Positions 17,991-26,050 of a DNA stretch of 64,000 bases are shown one piece after another (position 1 is the first letter of the stretch; every line of letters begins with the position of its first letter). Source of the stretch: UBA1189 sp045660385 (lineage in GTDB: Bacteria; Bacteroidota; Bacteroidia; Bacteroidales; Bacteroidaceae). The notes under the pieces were generated by a model that did not search any database, was not told the origin of the DNA, and worked only from the letters and a program-made list of their open reading frames with translations. The stretch covers positions 14,738 through 78,737 of the forward strand of contig JAZRDT010000053.1 in assembly GCA_045660385.1 (NCBI GenBank), read 5' to 3'. A program made the position numbers and the translations under genes.

Positions 17991-19007
17991 CTAATGCAAT
18001 ATATGGTAAATTAGCTCACGCAACAATCCCTTATCAGTAGCATTCGCCCCATACCCCTTTGAAAGAGCATCATATTTGCGTAAATCGCTGATGATATACA
18101 TCACCTTCCATGCATTGTAATAGCGCATGGCGGTTTGATATTCCTTAGCTTGCCATGGAGAACGTAAATCCAAGTATGCAGCTATACCATTGTCTGATTT
18201 ATCTGGAGCATAGTACGCCATCATCAGATTGGCATAGAAGTTGTATAGCATAGCCAATACCATAGGCATCGCAAAACTCTTCTTATTATCCTCCATATAC
18301 TTTGCGATCGTGTTGGCCTTTACAACATCTTTCACCATCAATGCATTCTTTAGTTCGAACACATTGTAATCCTTGCTGATACCTACACAATCCTCAACAA
18401 GTTCGGGCGTAATGGGGCTATCACCTTGCGGCTTGGCTATAATAAGTTTATCCAACTCGCTGGCCAGTCTACTGAGATCGGAACCTATGCTCTCAACCAT
18501 CATGTTGGCTGCCTTGACATCAATGGCCGTACCTTTAGACCGCACGTAATTACTGATGAAAGAGGGCAACATACTATCCTTGAGTTTCTTCGACTCAAAT
18601 AAGCGTCCCGTTTTCTCGATTTCTACAGCAACTTTCTTTCGACGATCAAGCGTTCCATGCTTATGACAAAACACGAGTACTGTTGTCGGCTGTGGTTTCT
18701 GCAAGTAATAGATTAATTCATCCATATTGCGCAATGTTTGCGCCTCCTTTACGATGATTACCTGAAACTCAGCCATCATCGGATATCGTTTTGCAGCGGC
18801 TACAATTGTACCGATATCAGTATCCTGGCCATATATGACCATTTGGTTAAATCCGCGTTCTTCATCAGTGAGCACATTTTCAGCAATATAGTCGGACAAC
18901 CGATCTATATAATAGGTTTCCTCACCCATTAAGTAATATATGGGAGCGAACTGACGTGAGTTGACCTCCTTAATAATACTATCGTATGTTACCTCTTGTT
19001 TTGCCAT
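17991..19007 (-). CDS. holA: DNA polymerase III subunit delta
   Basis: 338 residues, the normal length. The start MAKQEVTYDSIIKEV is followed by PIYYLMGEETYYIDRLSDYI, the typical delta beginning, then VIVKEAQTLRNMDELIYYL and VLVFCHKHGTLDRRKK of the AAA+-like core, and a C-terminal collar domain (LKNALMVKDVVKANTIAKYM, MVLAMLYNFYANLM). Delta opens the sliding clamp in the clamp-loader complex and does not itself bind ATP, so the absence of Walker motifs is expected. It starts 11 bases after the GH43 stop codon, so an essential replication gene shares a transcript with a glycosidase unless a promoter lies inside the GH43 gene. Confidence 0.9.
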   Translation of the reverse strand: MAKQEVTYDSIIKEVNSRQFAPIYYLMGEETYYIDRLSDYIAENVLTDEERGFNQMVIYGQDTDIGTIVAAAKRYPMMAEFQVIIVKEAQTLRNMDELIYYLQKPQPTTVLVFCHKHGTLDRRKKVAVEIEKTGRLFESKKLKDSMLPSFISNYVRSKGTAIDVKAANMMVESIGSDLSRLASELDKLIIAKPQGDSPITPELVEDCVGISKDYNVFELKNALMVKDVVKANTIAKYMEDNKKSFAMPMVLAMLYNFYANLMMAYYAPDKSDNGIAAYLDLRSPWQAKEYQTAMRYYNAWKVMYIISDLRKYDALSKGYGANATDKGLLRELIYHILH

Positions 19008-19018
19008 ACTCTTTCACC

Positions 19019-20806
19019 TTATTTCTTCTTTCCCCAAAAAGTGCGCTTTCCATCGGAGCTATAACCTGCATACACAATAGTAGTCTTACGAGGAGATGCT
19101 TCCCAATCCAGTTCACGCGCAACGCATAATTTATAAGCCCCCAATCGAAGAGTATTGGTATTAGGGTCAAAACTCCATCTACCACTCATAGCACCCGAAA
19201 TCGAACCATCCTCTTTGAGGGTCAAAGTAGCAGATGTTCGCTGTTTTTGATAGCTATATTGTAATAGTATATGTTCCCAATCACCCACCAATTCTTCGGC
19301 AGTAATCGAAGGCTGCGGCACCGCAGCATAACGCTCGGGCAACACTACAGGCCAACCACTCTCGGTCCAAAGGATGCGACGCACGTGTCCATGCATAATA
19401 GCATTGGAATAAGCATTACCTCGTGCTCCTTCCGGCAAACGGCCCTGCGAAGTATAATACCAATTTCCTTCACCATCATTGAACACTCCACAATGAGCAA
19501 TACCGACCCATCCGCTGATACTGTCAGCAGCTACCTGTGGATCAAACTTATAGGGATGCGTCACTACAGGATAACAATCTCCTCCGTTTGTTACATTCGT
19601 TCCATCCATACCATAGTATGGACCAGTAATATTGCGGGCACGACAGACGCGCGTATTATACGCTACGGCCAGTTCATCATATGCCAGGAACATATAATAA
19701 TAACCAGTCTCCGGATTGTATATTACCTCTGGACCTTCAGAAGCTTGCCAACGGTCACCGGCCTTACGGGTATATACACGCTTTCCGTAACGAGTGGTAG
19801 CCCCCGGGGACGTACTACCTATATTCCAAGGGTTTCCGGGAGACTCCATCAACTTTCCCGTTTCGGGATTTATCTCCACAGCAGCTATTCCGGTATGCCA
19901 TGAACCATATATGAGCCAATGCTTACCATCGGGAGTAACCTCATAGGTTGGGTCAATGGCATTGAAACAAAACCAACCGCCCCATTGACTACCCGTACCA
20001 TAGGCTGATGCGCTCTTGTCAGAACTACTACTGATAACAAATCCCTTATCCTCCCATTTGTTTGATGCAGGATCGGTGGTTTCCATCATACCAATGAAAG
20101 CCCATTCACTCGGAACCAGGCAATAATACATGCGATAAAGGTTATCGTTTATCTTACGTACAACAGGTGCCCAATAGCCCATATCAGTCAATTTGTTCAC
20201 TTTAGCTCGGCCCATACGGGAGAAATAGGCATTCACAGAGTCGAGTGCCCACTGAGGCTGATCGTCCATTAATGTGCCGCCCAAATATTCCCAATTGACA
20301 AGGTCACGCGAACGTCTTCCATGAAAGTGTCCGTGTCCCACATGAGAATTACCATACGAAGCATCGGTCTGATACATATAATAATAACCATCTGCGGCCT
20401 TCATCACCGTAGGATCATGTACATTGGCCAAGTTCCACTGAGAACGCTGAGTCCACGAAGCAATATTCACATAACTATCAGAATACGTCGGGATGCGTTT
20501 ATTTGAAATCTTATTATAATAGTCCAACTCCTTGAGCAACAAATCGCGGGGTTCATCCATCGTGATACTATCAATACCACGCACTCTGAATCCACGTGTA
20601 GTGCCATCGGTCATATGAAAGTATAGCGAGTCGTACAGTTTCACATTTCCAAGTGTCATCTTGATGCTATCCACATACATTCCGCCAACCACCTCTACAC
20701 GCTTTTCCGAACTATAGCGACTCACATATATCTTCTCGGGGATTGCTTGCGCCATAGCTACACATCCCATGACGCCACAAAGTGTCATTGCCATCAATCG
20801 TTTCAT
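19019..20806 (-). CDS. Glycoside hydrolase family 43, arabinan endo-1,5-alpha-L-arabinosidase-like
   Basis: 595 residues from the ATG at 20806, which overlaps the previous stop as ATGA; this fixes the start and gives a signal peptide (MTLCGVMGCVAMAQA). Residues 25-85 form a small beta-rich module ending GIDSITMDEP, common before Bacteroidetes carbohydrate enzymes. The GH43 propeller has the base Asp in NVHDPTVMKA, the pKa-tuning Asp in NAIDPTYEV and the acid Glu in SEGPEVIYN, all intact. WLIYGSWHTGIAAVEI is like endo-arabinanases (cleavage of alpha-1,5-arabinan in pectin side chains). A C-terminal all-beta domain follows. It is coupled to the T9SS-tailed gene upstream. Confidence 0.85.
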   Translation of the reverse strand: MKRLMAMTLCGVMGCVAMAQAIPEKIYVSRYSSEKRVEVVGGMYVDSIKMTLGNVKLYDSLYFHMTDGTTRGFRVRGIDSITMDEPRDLLLKELDYYNKISNKRIPTYSDSYVNIASWTQRSQWNLANVHDPTVMKAADGYYYMYQTDASYGNSHVGHGHFHGRRSRDLVNWEYLGGTLMDDQPQWALDSVNAYFSRMGRAKVNKLTDMGYWAPVVRKINDNLYRMYYCLVPSEWAFIGMMETTDPASNKWEDKGFVISSSSDKSASAYGTGSQWGGWFCFNAIDPTYEVTPDGKHWLIYGSWHTGIAAVEINPETGKLMESPGNPWNIGSTSPGATTRYGKRVYTRKAGDRWQASEGPEVIYNPETGYYYMFLAYDELAVAYNTRVCRARNITGPYYGMDGTNVTNGGDCYPVVTHPYKFDPQVAADSISGWVGIAHCGVFNDGEGNWYYTSQGRLPEGARGNAYSNAIMHGHVRRILWTESGWPVVLPERYAAVPQPSITAEELVGDWEHILLQYSYQKQRTSATLTLKEDGSISGAMSGRWSFDPNTNTLRLGAYKLCVARELDWEASPRKTTIVYAGYSSDGKRTFWGKKK

Positions 20807-21279
20807 TGCACACATAGCTTTGCGGTTTGGTTATCTACACGTAATACATATATTCCTGGTTTCAGTCCAGACAACGACACTACCCTATCGGTAATATTCA
20901 TTACCAGTTTACCATCGACTCCATACAACACCGCATGATGCGCATCTTCATGCAGTGTCAACACGGTTCCCTCCAAACGATATAGCAAATTCATTTCAGT
21001 CTCAACGTCCACAATATCGTTGGATATAGCAAAGTACATACGCCCTATTCGAACATAGTCGTGTGTATAGCTGCTACCATCACGATAGTTGGCTGTCATC
21101 GTACGATCAGAATATGAAAACTTCAGACTGCGCAAATTGGCAAGGTCAAGACTAACCACTGCACTATCTTTATAGGATACATACAAATCGAAGTTATCCG
21201 TTTGCGCCATAACTCCACCGGTCCACCCAACCAAAGTGCCGGCCATAAGCATGCGACAAATAAAATGTTTTATTCTCAT
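20803..21279 (-). CDS. Small secreted protein with a T9SS-like C-terminal tail
   Basis: 158 residues: a signal peptide (MLMAGTLVGWTGGVMA), a short beta-rich segment (YVSYKDSAVVSLDLANLRSL, then a DGSSYTHDYVRIGRM turn) like the leader module of the downstream GH43, and a tail AVLYGVDGKLVMNIT, LSGLKPGIYVLRV, that fits the T9SS sorting-domain pattern. It has no catalytic motif. Its stop overlaps the GH43 start (ATGA), which implies translational coupling. It could be a surface partner or docking protein for the GH43 enzyme; that is inference. Confidence 0.7.
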   Translation of the reverse strand: MRIKHFICRMLMAGTLVGWTGGVMAQTDNFDLYVSYKDSAVVSLDLANLRSLKFSYSDRTMTANYRDGSSYTHDYVRIGRMYFAISNDIVDVETEMNLLYRLEGTVLTLHEDAHHAVLYGVDGKLVMNITDRVVSLSGLKPGIYVLRVDNQTAKLCVQ

Positions 21280-21286
21280 AATTATA

Positions 21287-21445
21287 TTAAGCAGACAAAA
21301 TGGTACATACTACATATACCGCAACCACTAAGGCTAACAATAGAAGAAGGAAGCCCATGGAAAATCCTTGAAATTTCTTTCTACCTTTGGGCTGTACAGA
21401 CTCTTCCATCAGAAGTTCTTCTTTCTTTTCTCCATTCTTATTCAT
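21287..21445 (-). CDS. Small single-pass membrane protein, 52 residues
   Basis: A short frame between suhB and the T9SS-tailed gene: MNKNGEKKEELLMEESVQP, a basic GRKKF stretch, then one hydrophobic helix (about 31-50) ending CTILSA and a TAA stop. The charged N-terminus, basic stop-transfer-like patch and single helix look like a real protein rather than chance. It starts 30 bases after the suhB stop. I do not recognise the family; small proteins of this kind can regulate a neighbouring membrane complex. Confidence 0.55.
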   Translation of the reverse strand: MNKNGEKKEELLMEESVQPKGRKKFQGFSMGFLLLLLALVVAVYVVCTILSA

Positions 21446-21475
21446 AGCTATCACAATTTACAGAACATTATAAAA

Positions 21476-22285
21476 TCATTTCGTAAGCGCATTCGACACA
21501 ACTTCCATCAACTGCTTGTGTATAAATCCATTTGAAGCTAACACTTCGCGTCCATTAAGATAAGTATCTCCTCCACTGAAATCGGTGGTGGTACCACCCG
21601 CTTCGGAAAGTATCAATGTACCTGCAGCCACATCCCACGGACCGAGCAGCCCCTCGATGCGCCCTTCGGCGCGCCCGGCTGCGACGTAGCAGAGTTCGGC
21701 AGCCGCTGACCCAAGCAGACGCTCGGCGCCAACAGAACCATACATTTGTGCTATGAGACCCAGCACGACAGGACGGAACCGTTCACTATCATAGGGAAAG
21801 CCAAGTAGTATCTGCGCCTGACTGATATCAGCAATAGGCGACACGTGTATGGATTGCTCATTAAGATAAGCGCCTCCACCCTTATAGGCCCAGAAACATT
21901 CATCGCGACAAACCTCATAAACGACCCCCAGCAACACCTCCCGACTGTTGCGCAAAGCGATGCTTACACAATAAGGAGCCATATCGTGAATGAAGTTAGT
22001 AGTACCATCCAATGGATCGATCACCCAGCAATACTCTTCTGTAGCATGCTGTTGTGTCGTCTTCTCTTCTGTTATAAAACCGGCATCAGGCAGCAGGAGC
22101 GAGAGTTGGGCTACAAGGCGTTCTTCTGACGCTTTGTCCACATAAGACACATAGTCGTGGGGGCCCTTCTCCTTTACAGCAGAACGATCAAACTTAGCAC
22201 GTTCGTCTCTCAAGAAGTTTCCAGTTTCTATGGCTATCTTCTTAACCTCCTGCACGAGTTGTTTCAAATTCACCATACCATCCAT
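21476..22285 (-). CDS. suhB: Inositol monophosphatase family protein
   Basis: 269 residues. The metal-binding motifs are present: FITEEKT (Glu), DPLDGTTNFIH, and WDVAAGTLILSEAGG near the C-terminus. The family hydrolyses myo-inositol phosphate or related sugar phosphates and 3'-phosphoadenosine nucleotides; which substrate applies here cannot be told from sequence. The start ATG overlaps the MORN gene stop by one base (TAATG), which supports the start at 22285 and translational coupling; a second ATG at 22276 is the alternative. Confidence 0.88.
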   Translation of the reverse strand: MDGMVNLKQLVQEVKKIAIETGNFLRDERAKFDRSAVKEKGPHDYVSYVDKASEERLVAQLSLLLPDAGFITEEKTTQQHATEEYCWVIDPLDGTTNFIHDMAPYCVSIALRNSREVLLGVVYEVCRDECFWAYKGGGAYLNEQSIHVSPIADISQAQILLGFPYDSERFRPVVLGLIAQMYGSVGAERLLGSAAAELCYVAAGRAEGRIEGLLGPWDVAAGTLILSEAGGTTTDFSGGDTYLNGREVLASNGFIHKQLMEVVSNALTK

Positions 22286-23430
22286 TATCTCGTCAATCCG
22301 TTGACATAAGTACTACTCTTTACAAATTTACCTTCGGCATCATACTCCTTGAATGGACCATGCTTCAGATCGTTGGCAAAGGTTCCTATCATACGCGAAC
22401 CATCAGCCAAGGTTATCGTACCTTCTCCATCCTTGAGACCATTCTTATACTCGCCCTCATACACAGTGCTATCAGCCAAAGTCATGCATCCCTTTCCATG
22501 AGGCAGGTCATCAGCCCATTGGCCCTCATACACGTCCCCGTTAGCCCAACGGCAGATTCCCTCGCCATGACGTTTATTGGCACGCCACTCCCCGTCATAC
22601 GTTTCACCACTGGCCATTTCATATTTACCACGGCCATCAATATCGCCATTCTTATACTCGCCAACATATCTGCTGCCATCAGCTCGGGTATAATCTCCAT
22701 ATCCTGAACGAATGCCCATAACATATTCGCCTACATATACATCGCCGTCGGCAAAGTGATACTCCCCTTTTCCATGCTGCACATTATCGCGCCATTGTCC
22801 AGAATATTCATCACCGTTCGAGTAGTAGAATGTACCCGTACCATGACGCAAGTCGGCTTTCCATTCACCTTCGTAGCTGGCACCATCCAGCCAGAACATG
22901 CGTCCCTGTCCCTCTTTCTTGTCGTTGAGCCATTCACCGTTATAGTTCGAACCATCGTAGCACCATATATACACACCCTTGCCATGACGCTTACCCTCAT
23001 CCCAAAGACCAGTATATGTATCGCCATTGACATAGTACATAGTGCCGAAACCCTGGACCTTATCCATATAATAGTTTCCTTCATATCGACGGCCATCGGT
23101 ATAGTGATATGTACCTACACCGTGTCGTACATCTTTAATCCACTGGCCTTCATAGCGTTCTCCATTGGCATAGGTCATCGTTCCTTCCCCATGACGCTTT
23201 CCAAATTCAAACTGTCCTTGATAAACCGTGCCATTGGCATAAGTCCGTTTACCCTTTCCATGGGGGCGCATCAACATCATATCCCCCTTGTATGTAGAAC
23301 CATCCTTAAGCACCTTTGACTTTTGGCGTACCAGTACCTTTTCTACCACAGACTGCTGCTGTGCCTCAGCTAACGAGGGCATGCCACAGAGCAGCAATGC
23401 CATCGAAAAATAGTGTATTGTTCGTCTCAT
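22285..23430 (-). CDS. Secreted MORN-repeat protein, 14 repeats
   Basis: About 381 residues from the ATG at 23430; another ATG at 23436 is possible. A signal peptide (MALLLCGMPSLAEA) is followed by a short linker, then 14 tandem MORN repeats of about 23 residues running to the end, each of the form Y-x-G-x-(W/F/Y)-x(4)-(R/K)-H-G-x-G-x(6)-G. One repeat has an inserted Trp-Cys pair (YIWCYDGSNY). MORN repeats form an elongated beta-ladder that binds partners or lipids; there is no enzyme domain. The -7 box TAATTTTG at 23443 sits just upstream, and suhB is coupled to the end of the gene. Confidence 0.85.
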   Translation of the reverse strand: MRRTIHYFSMALLLCGMPSLAEAQQQSVVEKVLVRQKSKVLKDGSTYKGDMMLMRPHGKGKRTYANGTVYQGQFEFGKRHGEGTMTYANGERYEGQWIKDVRHGVGTYHYTDGRRYEGNYYMDKVQGFGTMYYVNGDTYTGLWDEGKRHGKGVYIWCYDGSNYNGEWLNDKKEGQGRMFWLDGASYEGEWKADLRHGTGTFYYSNGDEYSGQWRDNVQHGKGEYHFADGDVYVGEYVMGIRSGYGDYTRADGSRYVGEYKNGDIDGRGKYEMASGETYDGEWRANKRHGEGICRWANGDVYEGQWADDLPHGKGCMTLADSTVYEGEYKNGLKDGEGTITLADGSRMIGTFANDLKHGPFKEYDAEGKFVKSSTYVNGLTR

Positions 23431-23442
23431 ATTCATAATCTG

Positions 23443-23450
23443 CAAAATTA
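23443..23450 (-). promoter_or_regulatory. -7 box before the MORN gene
   Basis: TAATTTTG on the minus strand matches TAnnTTTG, 7-13 bases before the two candidate starts. It heads the MORN-suhB-small protein-GH43-holA run. Confidence 0.5.
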
Positions 23451-23556
23451 AGAAAAGGTGCCCGAACGAACAAAATATAGCCCTAAAAAAAAACTCAAAA
23501 GAGAACAAATAACATTACTGCCACGTTTATATGCCATAAATCATATCCTTAACATC

Positions 23557-24078
23557 ATGAAAGCAAATCTCCTGACCTCTCTCCTCGTCGGATTATGTGC
23601 CACCACAATGGGGCAATCCATTGACAACAGCACCATCACAGCATTTGACCTCGACCGCTACCTGGGCAAATGGTACGAGATAGCCCGCTACGACCATGCC
23701 TTCGAGCGCGGCCTGGTAGGATCTATGGCCGAATACACCCTACGCGACGACGGCATGATCAATGTCCTCAACAGCGGTCACCTCTACACCCTTGACGGCA
23801 AGTTCAAAGAGAGCATAGGCAAGGCCAAGCCCAACAAGAACGGCAAACCCGGACAGCTTCGCGTGAGTTTCTTCGGACCATTCTATAGCGACTATTACAT
23901 CCTTGACCTTGCGCCCGATTATTCATACTCTGTCGTAGGAAGCAGCAGCCCCAAGTATCTATGGATACTCAGCCGTACACCACAACTCAAGCCTCAGGCC
24001 AAGGAGGAAATCCTCACGAACCTACAGCAGCGCGGATACGACACCAGCAAGTTCATCTGGGTGGAGCAGGATTTATGA
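23557..24078 (+). CDS. blc: Lipocalin (Blc-like)
   Basis: 173 residues from the ATG at 23557, which gives a signal peptide (LLTSLLVGLCATTMG). The frame is open further upstream, but that stretch is polar and crosses the divergent promoter. The lipocalin signature DLDRYLGKWYEIARYDH is followed by an eight-strand-like barrel sequence and WILSRTPQL, the conserved late motif. Bacterial lipocalins bind lysophospholipids or other hydrophobic ligands in the envelope. There is no lipobox Cys, so it is probably periplasmic rather than anchored. Confidence 0.9.
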   Translation: MKANLLTSLLVGLCATTMGQSIDNSTITAFDLDRYLGKWYEIARYDHAFERGLVGSMAEYTLRDDGMINVLNSGHLYTLDGKFKESIGKAKPNKNGKPGQLRVSFFGPFYSDYYILDLAPDYSYSVVGSSSPKYLWILSRTPQLKPQAKEEILTNLQQRGYDTSKFIWVEQDL

Positions 24079-24128
24079 GCCAAAAACAAAATGAATGGAA
24101 TATGTTTTGGCTAATTGCAATAAAAAAT

Positions 24129-24152
24129 CATAATTCATAATTCATAATTCGA
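24129..24152 (+). repeat. Short tandem repeat ATAATTCAT
   Basis: About two and a half tandem copies of a 9-base word lie in the gap before the carboxyltransferase gene. Such AT-rich words recur between genes in Bacteroidales; no function is evident. Confidence 0.6.
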
Positions 24153-24163
24153 ATATTATTTCC

Positions 24164-24171
24164 TACATTTG
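24164..24171 (+). promoter_or_regulatory. -7 box before the carboxyltransferase gene
   Basis: TACATTTG matches TAnnTTTG and lies 54 bases before the ATG at 24226. No convincing -33 element was found. Confidence 0.45.
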
Positions 24172-24225
24172 TGGCCGACATCAGTCAACATACACTTTAA
24201 GAATAGAAATACACTGAGAAAAACC

Positions 24226-25986
24226 ATGAAAAAGGAAATCAAATTTAGCCTTTTGTACCGCGACATGTTCCAGTCGTCGGGCAAATACCAACCCCGTGCC
24301 GACCAGCTTGCCCGCATCGCTCCCGTCATCGTAGAGATGGGATGCTTTGCCCGCGTAGAGACCAATGGTGGTGCCTTCGAGCAGGTTAACCTCCTTTATG
24401 GCGAGAACCCCAACACGGCCGTGCGCACCTTCACCAAAACCTTCCACGAAGCAGGCATACAGACCCATATGCTCGACCGTGCCCTCAACGGACTGCGTAT
24501 GTTCCCCGTACCGGCCGATGTGCGACGCCTCATGTATAAGGTAAAGAAGGCACAGGGAACCGACATCACCCGTATCTTCTGCGGACTCAACGACCCGCGC
24601 AACATCATCCCCTCCATCAAGTACGCCCTTGAAGCCGGCATGATACCGCAGGCCGCACTCTGCATCACCCACTCCCCTATCCACACCGTCGAGTACTATA
24701 CCGACCTGGCCGAACAGCTCATCGCTGCCGGAGCCACAGAGATAGCTCTCAAGGATATGGCAGGTATTGGTCGCCCAAAAATGCTGGGACAGCTGGTGAA
24801 GAACATCAAGACCCACCACCCCGAAGTCATCGTCCAGTACCACGGCCACTCAGGCCCCGGCCTCTCCATGGCCTCCATCCTCGAGGTATGCGAGAATGGT
24901 GCCGATATCATCGACACCGCCATCGAGCCCTTGTCATGGGGTAAGGTACACCCGGACATCATCTCCGTGCAGGCTATGCTCAAAGATGCCGGCTTCCAGG
25001 TGCCCGACATCAACATGAACGCCTACATGAAGGCACGCAGCCTCACACAGGAGTTCATGGACGACTTCCTCGGCTACTTTATGGACCCCACCAATAAGCA
25101 TATGTCATCGCTCCTGCTCAAGTGCGGACTCCCCGGCGGCATGATGGGTTCGATGATGGCCGACCTCAAAGGCGTGCACTCAGGCATCAACCTTATTCTC
25201 AAGGGCCAAGGCAAGGCACCTCTCAGTCTCGACGACCTCGTCATCATGCTCTTTGATGAAGTTGAGTACGTATGGCCCAAGCTCGGCTACCCTCCCCTCG
25301 TGACCCCCTACAGCCAATATGTGAAGAACATTGCACTGATGAACCTCATGCAGCTCATCAAGGGCGAGGAGCGCTTCTCGATGATCGACAACAACGCGTG
25401 GGACATGATTCTCGGAAAGTGCGGCCGCCTACCCGGTCCGTTGGCTCCAGAAATCATAGAACTGGCCAAAAGCCAAGGCCGAGAGTTCACCGATGCCGAC
25501 CCGCAGAGCTACTACCCCGATGCCCTTGACACCTACCGCAAGGAGATGAAGGAGCAGGGTTGGGATACCGGCAAGGACGATGAAGAACTCTTCGAGTTTG
25601 CCATGCACGACCGCCAGTACCGCGACTACCGCTCGGGCGTAGCCAAGCAGCGCTTCGAGACCGAGCTTCAGAAGGCCAAGGATGCCGCACTCGGCGGCAC
25701 AGGCGTCACCCCCGAGCAGTTGCAGGCCCTCAAGCACGCCAAAGCCGATGCTGTCACCGCACCCGAAAACGGACAGGTAGTATGGGAAATCTCTGTTGAA
25801 GGTCCCTCATCGGCACCCAACGTAGGGCGTACCTATAAGGAGGGCGAGTTGATGTGCCATATCACCACCCGCTGGGGACAGATGATACCCGTTTACGCAG
25901 GCTTTGCAGGCCGCCTGGCCGAGGTGACCCCACAAGGAGCTACCGTCAATAAAGGGGATGCCGTAGCATATATTGAAAGAGACTGA
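24226..25986 (+). CDS. Oxaloacetate decarboxylase alpha/pyruvate carboxylase B-like protein lacking the biotin lysine
   Basis: 586 residues from the ATG at 24226. An N-terminal carboxyltransferase TIM barrel has the metal/substrate motifs RDMFQSSG, ALKDMAG (carbamylated-Lys position) and the HxH pair in QYHGHSGPG. A PYCOA-like helical region follows, then a C-terminal biotinyl-like beta domain from about residue 510. In that domain the usual AMKM hairpin is TRWGQM, so the biotin-accepting lysine is glycine (codon 25876-25878). N-terminal motifs are also divergent (VETNGGAFE instead of the usual E-x-WGGA). It may work with a separate biotin carrier or do a biotin-free reaction. No partner subunit is nearby. 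A strong terminator follows. Confidence 0.75.
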   Translation: MKKEIKFSLLYRDMFQSSGKYQPRADQLARIAPVIVEMGCFARVETNGGAFEQVNLLYGENPNTAVRTFTKTFHEAGIQTHMLDRALNGLRMFPVPADVRRLMYKVKKAQGTDITRIFCGLNDPRNIIPSIKYALEAGMIPQAALCITHSPIHTVEYYTDLAEQLIAAGATEIALKDMAGIGRPKMLGQLVKNIKTHHPEVIVQYHGHSGPGLSMASILEVCENGADIIDTAIEPLSWGKVHPDIISVQAMLKDAGFQVPDINMNAYMKARSLTQEFMDDFLGYFMDPTNKHMSSLLLKCGLPGGMMGSMMADLKGVHSGINLILKGQGKAPLSLDDLVIMLFDEVEYVWPKLGYPPLVTPYSQYVKNIALMNLMQLIKGEERFSMIDNNAWDMILGKCGRLPGPLAPEIIELAKSQGREFTDADPQSYYPDALDTYRKEMKEQGWDTGKDDEELFEFAMHDRQYRDYRSGVAKQRFETELQKAKDAALGGTGVTPEQLQALKHAKADAVTAPENGQVVWEISVEGPSSAPNVGRTYKEGELMCHITTRWGQMIPVYAGFAGRLAEVTPQGATVNKGDAVAYIERD

Positions 25987-26000
25987 TAAATATCAATCAT

Positions 26001-26036
26001 AAAAATAATGCGCGAGGAAACTCGCGCATTATTTTT
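26001..26036. terminator. Bidirectional intrinsic terminator
   Basis: A perfect 16-bp stem (26001-26016 with 26021-26036) with a GAAA tetraloop lies between convergent genes, with A/T tails on both sides. Confidence 0.92.
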
Positions 26037-26050
26037 ATGATATATCCTAC

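Noticed and set aside
24181..24849. Long minus-strand open frame (222 codons) inside the carboxyltransferase gene
   Set aside because: It is antisense to a gene with clear family motifs, has low-complexity composition and no recognisable domain. Similar long antisense frames at 1879-2544 and 30451-31095 were rejected for the same reason.
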